Source: Gnetum montanum
Lineage: Eukaryota; Streptophyta; Gnetopsida; Gnetales; Gnetaceae
Assembly (NCBI GenBank): GCA_015680685.1
Contig: MNCI01033523.1
Location: 262,136-326,135, forward strand
Length of the DNA: 64,000 bases
Reading direction: 5' to 3'
Below are positions 46,236-56,480 of the stretch, in pieces. The translations under genes and the position numbers were made by a program. Numbering within the stretch: the stretch's first letter is position 1; each line of letters opens with the position of its first letter. Under the pieces are notes generated by a model, which worked only from the letters and a program-made list of their open reading frames with translations, made no database searches and was not told the DNA's origin.

Positions 46236-47166
46236 GATGAGTTTTTACTCAGTCATGGAGGTATGATGAAGTGCTAAACAGTCGATGCATCAACTAGGCT
46301 ATGTATATGAGGCCCTGTATATGTAGCCATATCGATGCGACCCTGTTGACACATCCCTCCATGTGTCAACGTGGCCCTATTTACGTGAAGCCTGTTTTAG
46401 CCTATAAATAAGTGGGCTTCTGCCACACTTAGGTACCTTTTTGGAATTTGTAGTGAAGCTCTTGCAGTTTGTTTCCATGAGAGTTAGAATATTTTCCAAG
46501 TGCCCACAGTAGGTGTAAGAAAGGTGTCCAGCTCTTTATTTGAGCATTGATGTACCTAAGCCCATTGGCGTGATTGATAATAAAGATAAGCTTTTTAAGC
46601 ATTCCTTGCAGCAATTGGACTTAGTCATTTAATGCATTTAATAGTTTAATATTTCTATGCTTTAATAATTCCTTAAATTTCTATTATTATTTTAATCACT
46701 ATTGCTCTTTTATAGTTCGTAGAAACCATAAGTACAACCATCTTAAACTTAAACCCAACACTTGGCAACCCAGCGATGCTTAACATCTAGTAACCCAGTA
46801 GTGGTTAGGGGATGCTTAGCATGTGCACATAAGATGGGATCAGATACTTATGCTAGGAAGAGTTAAGATATGGATTAGGAAAATTATAGATTATGTAATA
46901 CTCCATTCCTTAATTTCCATTCCAAGAATTAGATGCTAGAAGATAAAGTGAAAAAGCCATAAAAATCAATTGCCTCAATCTCACTTAACCATCGAAATTA
47001 GAACATCACAAGTGAGGTTGGGAAGACAATGACTATTCTAACACAAGGTTTTTTAGGTTAGGGTCTAGTATATGCAAAGTGCTTACAGTCTACGAAATTC
47101 AACTGAGTCGCATGTGAACAGCCGTGATTTGCATGGTTGGGCGTAGGGGTACCTAGCCGCTCATCA
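46236..47166 (+). mobile_element. 3' LTR of element B
   Basis: Starts ggatgag (a decayed TGATGA start by comparison with A) and ends CTCATCA. Promoter motif CCTATAAATAAGTGGG is at about 46399-46414 and an aataaag signal near 46579. The purine-rich tgtagagaaac at 46221-46231 is the probable primer tract. The right neighbour is the cut end of the D 3' LTR. Confidence 0.85.
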
Positions 47167-47470
47167 CATCCTATACCACTTAAGCCTTAGAGGTAATCTG
47201 ACATTGCCACCATAGTTAGGCTATCCTATCAAAGGAGTGATCAATCTCTTTCTATCCTACTTCATCTAGCTCCCATCACTTGCCTCTCCTAGCTTTTCAA
47301 CTATATGCTTGGCATGACCTCTAACCCCGACCTTAAATGGCATAGGTCAAACATTTTCTTAAGTGATATAAAAGTAATTGTAACTCCTCATAACAAGGTG
47401 CCCCTTCATTTGAAGGTTAATTACATTGTTTACAATTTTTTCCACCCTTAACAAGGGATAGGATGTTACA
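47167..47470 (-). mobile_element. Element D 3' LTR, truncated
   Basis: Minus-strand start TGTAACATCC at 47470. It follows the D 5' LTR (60714 downward) for about 300 bp, then stops at the B LTR end (47166). The remaining 200 bp, including the terminal GATGTCA, is not in the window next to A or B. Confidence 0.8.
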
Positions 47471-47484
47471 ATGTACCCCCTTTA

Positions 47485-47960
47485 CGCATCTAGCTCATCC
47501 TTGAGTGCTTCCTCTATATCTAGCTATTGAGCTATTGCTTCATTGTTATGCTCTTCAACTTTAGTTCCTTTATCTTCCTCATTATCATCTATACAAATAA
47601 AAGATAAAAATTTATAAAACATAATTTATTAAATCCATAACAAATTCAATTTATCATTCAATATGATGATGATAAAAAATTTGGGGGTAAGTATTTAAAA
47701 TAAACTCCCTGTTCTCCTAAGTTTGTTGATCACAATTTGACCATTGAACAAGTACTTTGTTGATAGTTTTATTTTGTAATTTCTTATTTTTTTGGTTCTT
47801 AATAACAATGGGTTTAACTTCATAGCTAATGTTGGATCATAATAGCAAAGCATTTCAATCCAACACATATGGTACATCATTTTCATGAAATTTCTTTAAC
47901 ATGCTCACACGAAAAATTAGATGAATTTTTAAGGTTGCTAGAAGATTCAATCAATATGAT
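47485..47960 (-). pseudogene. Element D chromodomain and 3' end
   Basis: After the integrase C-terminus (GPFEISKRIGEVSY near 47990) the minus strand reads IFRVSMLKKF, then PIVIKNQKNKKLQNKTINKV and LVQWSNCD (about 47800-47720). This is the order of the chromovirus tail: H-VFHVS-LKKY, then IL-R---LRN--I--VLV-W of a group II chromodomain. The chromodomain is thought to steer integration toward marked chromatin. Stops precede and follow it. The 47471-47690 part is non-coding and contains the purine tract. Confidence 0.65.
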
Positions 47961-48540
47961 ACTTCACCAATTCTTTTAGAGATTTCAAAAGGTCCACAAA
48001 ATCTAGGTGCCAATTTAGTATATTTTCCTAGTTTAAGAGAACTTTTGGTAGTTTCTACTCTTAGTAATACTTGATCTCCTACTTGGAATTCTTTTTTAAG
48101 TCGATGTTGATCTGCATATCCTTTATATTTATCTTAGGTAGCTTGTAAATTTTGTTTAACTCTTGTGATAATATTTTCCATTCTTTTCATTTCTTCTTCA
48201 TTCCATTCCGTTCTTACGATTGGATCTACCGAAGTTAGTGGTGTACAACAATTACATTCATATACTACTTTGAATGGTATTCAATGTATAGAACCTTGAT
48301 AAGTTTTATTATATGAAAATTCTACTAGATGCAAATAATTCTTCCACATTTTTGGTCTACTCTTCACATAACTTCGTAGGATATCTTTTAATATTCTGTT
48401 TACATGTTCATTTTATCCATCAATCTTAGGGTGATAAGCTATGCTAAATTTCAACTATGTTTCAAGCTCTCTGAAGAAATTTTTTCAAAATTTGGATACG
48501 AACATGGGATCTTTGTCTAAAGTGATAGATTTTGAACAAC
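47961..48540 (-). pseudogene. Element D integrase, C-terminal half
   Basis: Minus-strand reading continues from the E insertion: SKSITLDKDPMFVSKF (second catalytic Asp, D in DKDP, near 48520-48480), then NEHVNRILKDILRSYVKSRP (catalytic Glu near 48410), NYLHLVEFSYNK, FKVVYECNCCTPL and FQVGDQVLLRVETTKSSLKL. Both acids are readable. Stops occur, for example near 48430 and 48135. Confidence 0.75.
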
Positions 48541-48545
48541 CATGC
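48541..48545. repeat. Target-site duplication of E, left (catgc)
   Basis: catgc before the 5' LTR equals catgc at 54090-54094 after the 3' LTR. Joining the D integrase reading across the element at this point keeps its motif order. Confidence 0.95.
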
Positions 48546-49107
48546 TATCACATCCCCATTTCCAAATGATGTAGTTGCCTAATGAATATGGTGTCTCTTC
48601 ATAATAAATGTTATTGTTATCTTAAAAGGACCTGAAAGGGTAGTTGTAATTGAGACCTGAAATGGCATGTTGTAATAATGGATGTGTCTCTTAAGGTAAC
48701 TATTGGGGATTTGACCTAAGGGTTAGAGGTCGTGCCAACATGTGAATTGTAGAGCTAGTATAGGCAAGTCATGAGAAGTCAAGTGAAGTAGAATAGGAAG
48801 TGGACTAGCAATCCCTTCTAGTTGGGTTATAGGCCTAACCAAGGTGGTAGTGTTGGATTACCTCTAAGGGATAGATTCCAAAGGAAGAAAACCCCAAGAA
48901 ACACTCTTAGAGCATGATTCAAATACACTTTTCCATATCAATAAAGCATTCTTTTCTTTCTTTCTTTGCATTTTTTACCTATTATTTCCTTTATACAAAA
49001 TGATGACTATCACTTATATTTTGCATCAGTATATTTTCTTTGTATGCATAATGTCTAATATATCATATATTGACATTTTCCATGACATCTGAGGATGGGA
49101 TGTCATA
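48546..49107 (+). mobile_element. 5' LTR of element E (562 bp)
   Basis: Starts tatcacatcccc (3' copy: tgtcatatcccc) and ends gggatgtcata. It pairs with 53498-54089. In the first 150 or so comparable bases roughly one in ten differs, and there are several indels. It contains tcaataaagcattc near 48939 (polyadenylation-like). Confidence 0.9.
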
Positions 49108-49126
49108 ATTGGTATCAGAGAAAACC
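49108..49126 (+). promoter_or_regulatory. Primer-binding site of E (initiator Met tRNA type)
   Basis: ttggtatcagagaaaacc directly follows the LTR. The first 11 bases (TGGTATCAGAG) match the initiator-Met site used by most chromoviruses; D has TGGTATCAAATAAAACC. Confidence 0.85.
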
Positions 49127-50000
49127 ACGACCCAAAGGGCCATTTAGATTCATGGACTGACTAAAACATGAACTTGATGATAAACTTTGAAGCCACATCA
49201 CATGGAAAACCATTCATCATTTCTAGATGTACCATAATTTTATGATGCAAGTCAGAAGATACCATTCCATTGACTTCAAAAGAAATGGATCAGGCATCTA
49301 GATCCTAGCAACCAACAAAATTATTTTCATGGATATCATTAACTGATGAAGATGTGATCACACCTCATCAAAATTCATCAATTACAAGAGATGTTAATAA
49401 CATAATGATACACCAGTCCAGGTAACTCTTACCCATCTTAATATTATAATTATTAATCAATTAGGATCATTGTTAAATTTCTTTCAAGAAAGTTAGTAAC
49501 CATGACCTGAATTGATTTTGTTTTGTTGAAATTCACTATCCAAGTAATTTAGAAGATTCTAACATACCATATGTTAGCCTAGAAATGTTAGTTCAAAAAA
49601 ATATGCTATTTTGGTCTTTTTAATTTTTGAAAAATCAACTTCATTTTTGGACCCTAAAACTATGTCCAACACATAGTACTCATCGAGATAATTTCAACAA
49701 TATAAATTTCATCTCAATCAGATATATAGTTTGGGAGATATTAACATTTGAAGTTTCTCGTTATGCATGAATTAAAATAATATTAAATTATTATTTTAAC
49801 AAAAAAATTTTAAAATTCTTGGTTTGGGAATCAACCTAGAATTGTTGTTTATCCATACCAAACCCCTACCCTATCATTAGCTAAATCACCATGTTAATTG
49901 CTTAGGGAAGGAAGAATAAAATAATAATAAAGAGTTAGAAAAAAAACTCAAGCAGGAGTTCTCGGGTTTAAGCCCAAGCTACAATTTAAAAAATTTTAAA
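49127..50000 (+). other. E leader, first part
   Basis: AT-rich leader without a recognised gene. It contains the phrase catttttggaccctaaaac and poly-A/T stretches. Confidence 0.4.
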
Positions 50001-50689
50001 AATATAATATATATATATATATATATAATAAAAAAAATTTGGCTATGGCCAAGCAGCTAGTAGTGACTAGGCCTATGACCAAGCCCTTGACAGGCCATGG
50101 CAAGGCCTACGGCTAGCTATAGCACTGCAACTATCAAGTATGGTCCTTAAGGTGAGGCCCAAGAAACGAGCACAAGTAAAATCATGCTCACATGCCAACT
50201 GTCGCTTACATAGTCACTACCACCATGCCACCACTACCTTCCACTGCTACTACACCACCATTGCTGCCTACATTGCCTACATAGTCTACCACCTTGCACT
50301 GCATAGCCTTGAATACCTGCACCCTACCGCTTCACGTAGCCCTACCTCATTGCACCAAAAACACACTACAATGCACCGTGCCACACCCACTCGTAGTGTG
50401 TTACTCTGCAGTGTGCCCTGCTACACTGCATCACTCCTACTGTACCTTGGCTATCACTCATTGCCAGCACTAGAAATGGGCTATAGGAGTAGATAAACAT
50501 TGTTTGATTCTTCTTTGCTGGACCTAGTGTAGGATGCACAGGCCCTAATGAGGGTTGTGCTGGCCCTTGCACAGGCCACGCAGACCCACCTGATGGCCAT
50601 GTTCTTCCTTGCATAGGCCCTCATCTATACAAACACAACTACTGCATGCCTCGCCAAGTTATAACACTGCCACCAAACCCTCACCATGA

Positions 50690-50870
50690 AACCCTCGATC
50701 ACCTGTAGCATTGCCTCCTACACCACCCATCACTATCTCTAGTGCCACCCATCACTAGCATCCACACTACCCATTCGTACCTCCTGTGCTACCCATCACT
50801 ACCACTTGCACCACCCATCACTACCTCCCATGCTACCCATCACTACCTCTAGTGCCATTGAGTAGACCTT
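50690..50870 (+). repeat. Leader minisatellite of E (accacccatcactacctc units)
   Basis: About seven imperfect copies of a roughly 24-nt unit such as gccacccatcactagcatcc or ctacccatcactacctct. The D leader carries the related array at about 58340-58560 (reverse complement: caccattgatcactacctct). Confidence 0.8.
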
Positions 50871-51099
50871 GAAACAATGTGTCACTACAATTTTTGAACT
50901 AAAAAATGACAAATTCTCTATTATATGATGGAAAATTTTCAATTGTCCATCAACTAATGAAAAATTTTGAAATTCTAATCAATTAACAAAATATTCAAAT
51001 ATTTGTCATTAAACTATTAGTTTAAAATTAGGAACTTGCGAAAGTAATTTCCAAAATTAGAATTCAGCATGGTGGTAGCAATAGAAATAAAATCTCACA

Positions 51100-51167
51100 A
51101 TTCAGTGCACTCACTCTATAGTAGAATTGGGATGGGTGACCTCACGAGAAGTCTCATTTTTCACACC
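51100..51167 (+). other. 5S rRNA-derived block in E leader
   Basis: The text gtgcactcactctatagtag, then aattgggatgggtgacctca and cgagaagtctc, follows the 3' half of plant 5S rRNA (gtgcttgggcgagagtagta, ctaggatgggtgacctcctg, ggaagtcctcg). The 14-nt ggatgggtgacctc-type core is nearly intact (gggatgggtgacctc). The 5' half of 5S is absent, so it is not a 5S gene. Confidence 0.8.
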
Positions 51168-51270
51168 AAAGTACTTAGACACCATAAGCCATAACTTTTG
51201 ATTTCAGAAACCTTTTTTGATGAAGAAAGAGTCATTTCTTATAGATTTCAACCTTTTGGACCTAATGGTA

Positions 51271-51965
51271 AATTCAAATTCATCTTGGGAAACCAAAAAT
51301 TAGTTTTTACTCCTTGCCTGATATACTGCCTCGAGATCCTTTAAAGTTTAATTTTCATATAACTTGAGCATACGATGTCCATTTTCAATATATGAATAGT
51401 CATTTCTAATATTTTTTACACATATGAACTCAATGGCGAGCTTATATTTATCATCCAACCATCCTATAATTTACTAATATTATAAATTTAACATTTTATA
51501 CTTTAAAATTTACAAATAGTCTTAAGATCACTATGACATGTTATTAGTTACACATTTTGAGTTTTTAAGAGGCATAGAAAGGTCATAAAAAATAATATAG
51601 TTAAATATGGCTAAAAATTAGGTAATGTGATTATATATTACTAAACTTACATAATATAGTTACATAATACTAAAATTAGATGATGTCATTAACTAATACT
51701 AAAATTAGATAATATAAAAATAGATAATATAGTTATTCGATTGATGCAGTTGATTATTAGTCAATGTATTAGTTAATGATTACTTGATGTATTAGTTGGA
51801 GAATTAGTTTATGAAATAGAACAATCTTCAACCTTGAAGAAAAGGCTATATTAATCCATCCTATAATTAAAACATAGGGCAAAACAGCATGGATACTCAA
51901 AATGTTGTTTCGACAAGGAGTATGATACTGATGAAGAGAAATGATCTAAATAAGACTCCAAGAAT
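51271..51965 (+). other. E interior between leader and CCR4 fragment
   Basis: AT-rich, with repeats of the type ataatatagttacataatac and actaaaattagataat (about 51590-51740). No protein was recognised. It may contain decayed 5' sequence of the captured gene. Confidence 0.4.
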
Positions 51966-51969
51966 AGGA

Positions 51970-53045
51970 ATGAAAGTTGTGACATACACTATGCTTGTAA
52001 GATCCCTAGTGAGTGAGAAACAATATGTTTATGTTCATCATGGGCCTTGAATTGGCACGAATATCAATCTCCACACATTTTAGTAGAATTACAAGATTTG
52101 GTGCTTATAAGAAGTTTTACCATAGAAATTTATATATCAATTCCAACCAAATTTGGAAAGATGGGATACAAAGGTAGTTATAAGCTAAAAGGTTCTTGTG
52201 GAAGTTCTTCTTTTGATCCATATAGATTATCATATTGTAGAAAATACAACATGGATGGTTGTGTGATCCTTTATAAGGAAGCCAAGTTTGAATCGGTATA
52301 AAGATTTGAATGGAGTTTAGAAAATATGATTTTTGAAATTCCAAACTTTAAGAGATGGAAAAGAAAGAACAATAAAGATTTTGGAAAAATCACATAGCCC
52401 TAGTAATGATTCTCAAAGTTCATTTATCAAAAAGATGTGTATGCATGGTTAACAAACATTTAATTGCCAAACAAACATATTCAGATGTTAAACTTTGTCA
52501 AGGAGCATACCTGATTAAGCAAATAGAAAAAGTTTAAAGAAGAAGTTATTCCTAAGTTGTACTAATCCAGTTCCATTTATTCTTTGTGGAGACTTCAATG
52601 CAAAAGTTGAAAGTAGTGTTTATCAATTCTTAAAATATGGATCTATAAAAAAATCTTTGGAAGATGTGCTTGACTTGAAGAAGTTGTTTCCATCAATTCA
52701 ACATGCAATTCCATTAGCTAGTGCATATTCTACTTACTTTGAATCTTCAATAGATAAATTAGATTATAGAATTTAGGAACAGATAATGTTGATGGATAGC
52801 ACTCATCAAGAACCATAGTTTACAAATTATTCTACAATGATTAATGAAGATGGATTAACAACATTTTTTATTGAGATTTTAGATTATATTTGGTATGATG
52901 CTCAATTCTTTCAAGTTACCAAGTTACTAGAGTTTATTTCGAAAGAATAAGTTGAGAAGAATCAAGATCAAGCCTTTCCATCATGAATAAGATCATCTGA
53001 TCACATACCACTTATGGTAGAATTACAATTACTCCCATCAATTCA
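51970..53045 (+). pseudogene. CCR4-like: Captured CCR4-type deadenylase fragment in E
   Basis: Readings in three frames follow the exonuclease-endonuclease-phosphatase domain of plant CCR4 proteins, which shorten mRNA poly(A) tails. In order: MKVVTYTMLVRS (51970), CSSWALNWHEYQ (about 52032), FGKMGYKGSYKLKGS, YNMDGCVILYKEAKF (about 52250), VNKHLIAKQTYSDVKL (about 52447), PFILCGDFNAKVESSVYQFL (52570-52630, GDFN at 52588-52599), IQHAIPLASAYST (about 52700), EPxFTNYS, ILDYIWYDAQF (about 52880) and RSSDHIPLMVEL (52990-53025). No intron breaks the order over 1.08 kb. Frameshifts (one near 52030), stops, and altered NTH (now NKH) and LQE motifs make it inactive. The parent paralogue is not determined. 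Confidence 0.85.
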
Positions 53046-53485
53046 CAAGGTTGATCAAGATCAAGAAGTATCTAACTCTTACTTTTATTTGATGATCATA
53101 TTATTTTCTTCATTGTTTAATTTATATTTCAATTAGATTAATAAAGTATCTAAGGAAATGCAAGTTGGAATAAAGAACTTGCCCTACATTCACTTGGATA
53201 ACCAAATACGAGTTACACATCGTGTGACCCTAGTTAGAATTAGTCAGTACTAGTTGGTAGATCTTTAATTCACTTCTTCTCGTTATCTTAGAAAATGAAG
53301 TATCAAGAAAGTAATATTTAATTTATATATATATATTTCACATATATCTTATTTGTAGAATAAGCAAGAAACAACTTTAAGTTCAAAGGAGGAATCAAAT
53401 TATTGGAGCACAAGATCATGAAAGAAAGAATTGGAGTTGGAAAAAGATAGAGAAAATGGATTTGTTTGATAATGAACAAAACCTA
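53046..53485 (+). other. E interior after CCR4 fragment
   Basis: AT-rich; may hold the former 3' untranslated region of the captured mRNA. No polyA tract is visible. No other gene was recognised. Confidence 0.35.
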
Positions 53486-53492
53486 AGGGGGG
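53486..53492 (+). promoter_or_regulatory. Polypurine tract of E
   Basis: aaggggg(g), six bases before the 3' LTR start, is the expected plus-strand primer. Confidence 0.75.
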
Positions 53493-53497
53493 TATAT

Positions 53498-54089
53498 TGT
53501 CATATCCCCATTACCAAATGATGTGGTTGCCTCTTCATAACAAATGTTATCATTATCTTAACAAGACTTGAAAGGGTAGTTGTAATTGAGACCCTAAAGG
53601 GCATGTTGTAATAACGGACATGTCTCTTAAGGTAACTATTGGGGGTTTGACCTAAGGCATTTATACCTAGGGTTAGAGGTCATGCCATCATGGGAATGGT
53701 AGAGTTAATACAATCAAGTCATGGATTGACAAAGCCATTATAGCCAAGTTAGGGAAAGTGGGGTGAAGTGCGATAGGAAATGGATTGGCCATCCCTTTTA
53801 ACTGGATTATAGGCCTAACCATGATGGCAATGCTAGATTTCCTCTATGAGATAGATGCCAAAGAAAGAAAGCCCCAAGGAACTCTCTAAAAGCATTATTT
53901 GGATACATTTTTCCATATCAATAAAGCATTCTTTTCTTTCTTTTTTCTTGCATTTTTCCCTATTATTTCCTTTATACATAATGTTGAATATCACTTATAT
54001 TTTGCATTTGTATATTTTCTTTGTATGCATATTATCTAATATATCATATATTTGACATTTTCCATGATATCTAGGGATGAGATGTCACA
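53498..54089 (+). mobile_element. 3' LTR of element E (592 bp)
   Basis: Starts tgtcatatcccc and ends gagatgtcaca. It is longer than the 5' copy by insertions such as catttataccta (about 53658). The open frame at 53855-54055 lies within it and is not a gene. Confidence 0.9.
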
Positions 54090-54094
54090 CATGC
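54090..54094. repeat. Target-site duplication of E, right (catgc)
   Basis: Identical to 48541-48545. Confidence 0.95.
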
Positions 54095-54520
54095 AATTGA
54101 AATATTTCATGTACAAATTTTTGGACTACTTCTTCTACTATGTTTGTAGATTTAAAGCTATAAAATGTATCATCTTTTATAGATGATCAACCACTATGAA
54201 AATTAAGTCATTTTCCTTTTTGGTTATTGGAAATTTGACAATGATATCCATAGTGATATCTTCTCATTTCCAAGTTGGGATTTCCTTAGGTTGTAATAAT
54301 TCATTGGGTTTCCTCTATTCAGCTTTTATTCTTTAGCATGTTGGACAATTTTTAATGTATGAGGACACATAACTCTTCATCTAAAGCCAAAAATAATATT
54401 TGTGAATTATCATATAGATCTTAATATAACCTGGTTGTCCTACATATGGTACTTCCTGTGCTTCACACAACAACCTTAGTCTCCAATTTCCTTCAGGTAT
54501 ACATACTCTTTGTCCTTTCA
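54095..54520 (-). pseudogene. Element D integrase, N-terminal half
   Basis: Minus strand: degraded core start HYHYGYHCQISNNQKG (compare the W-HI-MDFI--LP--Q-G pattern), then a VVV-RLTKS-like degraded segment, and KSTNIVEEVVQKFVHEIFQL at the E junction. The first catalytic Asp position is altered here. The reading continues beyond E at 48540. Confidence 0.6.
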
Positions 54521-54539
54521 TCAATAAAACATTGAAGGT

Positions 54540-55200
54540 AAGTTGGTATTAAGGCTCATAGGAAATATTGGTTAAAATATTTATTAAAATAATATATTTT
54601 ATTTTTTTCCTTAATTTATTCTTCCATAGGGGTTGTTACCACACTTATCATTAAGTTCCACATTCAACTAAGGGAATTAGCTACCACATTTTTCTTACCA
54701 CCAATATATTTTATTTCAAAATCATATTCAGCCAATAATTTTATCCATCGCCTTTGACATGTATTCAAAATAGGCTATCTTTGTAAATATTCTAAACTTT
54801 TATGATTTGTTTTTAGTACAAACCTTTTCCCTAAAAGATAATGTCTCCAAACTTTTAGATCATGAACAATTATTAGTAATTCTAAATCATGGGTTGAGTA
54901 ATTTACCTTGGCTTCTCATAATTTATGAGATTCATAACATACCACTTTGTCTTCTTGTGAAATAATTGACCAATTCCTATTGCAAAATAATTTGTGGATA
55001 TTTCAAATGGTAATTCTTCATCCAAAATTCTCAAAATAGGTGTTGTTGTAAGTAGCATCTTTAATTTGAGAAATGATTCCTTGCATTTTTCATCAAACTT
55101 GAATACATGTTTCTCTTGAAAAAGGTTAGTTAATGGGCTACCAAGGTTGAATAATGTTTAATGAAACATTGATAAAAACCAGCTAAACCTAAGAAGCTAT
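54540..55200 (-). pseudogene. Element D RNase H
   Basis: Minus strand: ILDEELPFEISTNYFAIGIG (about 55030-54970), a degraded YE--KL motif, WRHY-like KFGDIIFQGKG and the QR-W motif text (RQ-RRWMKLLAEYD-like, about 54750-54720). The first catalytic Asp appears as Asn (STNYFAIG). Only one RNase H is present. Confidence 0.6.
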
Positions 55201-55870
55201 GAACTACTAATACATCTTTTACTTTAGGCTAGTCTCAGATTGCACTAATTTTTGTTGGATCTATTTGCAATCCTTTCTTAGAAACTATATGTCCTAAGTA
55301 TGAAACTTCTCCCTTAAAGAATTCACACTTATCCAATTTTGCTTTAAGTTGATGCTCTTTGATAATTTTTATTATAATTTTCAAATGCTTGACATGCTTT
55401 TCTCTTGACTTAGAATAAATAAGTATATCATCTATAAATACTGTAATCAATTGATCAAGATATTCATGAAAAATATTATTCATTAATGCCATGAATGTTA
55501 TAGGTGAATTAGTTAATCCAAATAGCTTCACAAAAAATTAGTATAATATATATTAGGTTCTAAAAGTAGTTTTCTCAATATATTTCTCCTTAATTATTAT
55601 TTGGTGATATCCCAATTTTAAATCAATCTTTGAGAAATAACGTGCACTTGTAAGTTGATTAAAAAAATCATTAATCCTAAGAAAGGGATAAGCATTTTTA
55701 ATTTTCACTTTATTCAATGTTTTATAATCAATGCATAATCTTAGAGTACCATCTTTATTTTTAATGAATAAGACTGGTGCACCCCAAGGTGATACACTAG
55801 GTCTAATTTTCCTTCTTTCAATAATGGGTCTAATTATACTTTTAATTATCTTAATTTAGAGGTAGAAAAT
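55201..55870 (-). pseudogene. Element D reverse transcriptase
   Basis: Minus strand: [20 protein letters not shown] (about 55760-55690), [11 protein letters not shown] and LGYHQI (about 55650-55610). Then comes the 98-codon open part 55531-55235 with KLFGLTNSPITFMALMNNIF, ITVFIDDILIYSKSREKHVK and GEVSYLGHIVSKKGLQIDPT. The FIDD catalytic box is intact (about 55440-55429), and FIDDILIYSK is typical of chromoviruses. Stops lie near 55540-55560. Confidence 0.8.
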
Positions 55871-55989
55871 CTATAAGGGGATTTTGAAATAGGTTGTGTG
55901 CTAGGAAAAATATTAATGGCATGCTTGACGATTCTTTTTGGAGGTAGTTCTCTTGTTTCACCAAATACTAAATCTTTATATTCCTTGAG

Positions 55990-56480
55990 TTCTTTTAGGA
56001 TCTTAGTACCTAAGATCTTTGACAATCAACATCGTAGCACCTTTTTCAACTAATCTTTTAGCTTGCTTAATAGCTATCATATGAAGTTTCCTTTTTGTTC
56101 CTTTCCCCCTTAGAACCTTGACTCCATTAGTGGTTGGAACTTTTAAAATACAAGTTCTAAAGTGGGATGTAATATTAAATTTTTGCAAGAAAGACATTCC
56201 TAAAATTGTATCAACATCACCTAGTTTAAATTCAAAGAATTCATTAACAAAGTTCATGTTTTGCAAGGTAAAGTTAATTTCTCCATACCTAGTATGTTTG
56301 CTCACAGTCGTTCCATCTATCAATTCTATCTTAATAATTTTCTTGGAAGGTAAAATTACTTTTAATAAATTAATTAACTTTGAAAAAATAAATTTATCAC
56401 TAGCACTACTATCAATCAAAAATTTAATTTATTTACCTTTAATTGAACTTTCAAAAATTAGTAAAGCAAATTGAAATTTA
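55990..56480 (-). pseudogene. Element D aspartic protease
   Basis: The 138-codon open part 56419-56003 starts MIDSSASDKFIFSKLI, so the DSGAS active site reads DSSAS. It continues GEINFTLQNMNFVNEFFEFK and DTILGMSFLQKFN. The last motif (D-ILGMDWL in relatives) supports the assignment. A plus-strand frame over the same bases (56118-56474) is a shadow. Confidence 0.75.

Larger units (their letters stand above)
36872..47166 (+). mobile_element. Element B: Athila-like Ty3/gypsy element
   Basis: Order: PBS, gag (37036 on), protease, RT with an FMDDF box, RNase H, integrase (to about 42960), small ORF (43197), younger LTR insertion in a gap (43446-43765), coiled-coil accessory ORF (44791-46050), 3' LTR (46236-47166). 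It is a paralogue of A in opposite orientation. It lacks about 1.9 kb that A has (about 7705-9600). All frames are broken. Confidence 0.8.
50001..51270 (+). mobile_element. Leader block shared by E and D
   Basis: Begins at an (AT)n run (50007-50026), then low-complexity ca/cc/ac-rich text, a minisatellite (about 50690-50870), and a 5S-like block (51100-51167). It ends at the phrase aaccttttggacctaatgg (about 51250). D has the same order on the minus strand: (TA)n 58853-58874, low-complexity, minisatellite, 5S-like block, aaccttttggactcaatgg (about 57935-57917). In D gag begins about 200 bp further on; in E the sequence leads to the CCR4 fragment. The open frame 50140-50496 is low-complexity. 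Confidence 0.75.
48546..54089 (+). mobile_element. Element E: non-autonomous LTR element carrying a CCR4 fragment
   Basis: Complete structure: LTRs 562 and 592 bp, Met-type PBS, 2 kb leader shared in part with D, a host CCR4-type gene fragment, purine tract AAGGGGGG (53486-53492), perfect 5-bp target duplication. There is no gag, protease, RT or integrase in the 4.4 kb interior, so proteins must have come from another element, probably a chromovirus like D whose LTR and leader it resembles. Confidence 0.85.

Noticed and set aside
50140-50496. 118-codon plus-strand protein in the E leader
   Set aside because: Low-complexity Ser/Thr/His/Tyr-rich reading of a ca/ct-rich tract; the D counterpart does not keep the frame.
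51100-51167. A functional 5S rRNA gene
   Set aside because: Only the 3' half is represented, the 5' half and terminator are missing, and the context is a retrotransposon leader.
56118-56474. 118-codon plus-strand protein
   Set aside because: Exact shadow of the D protease on the other strand.
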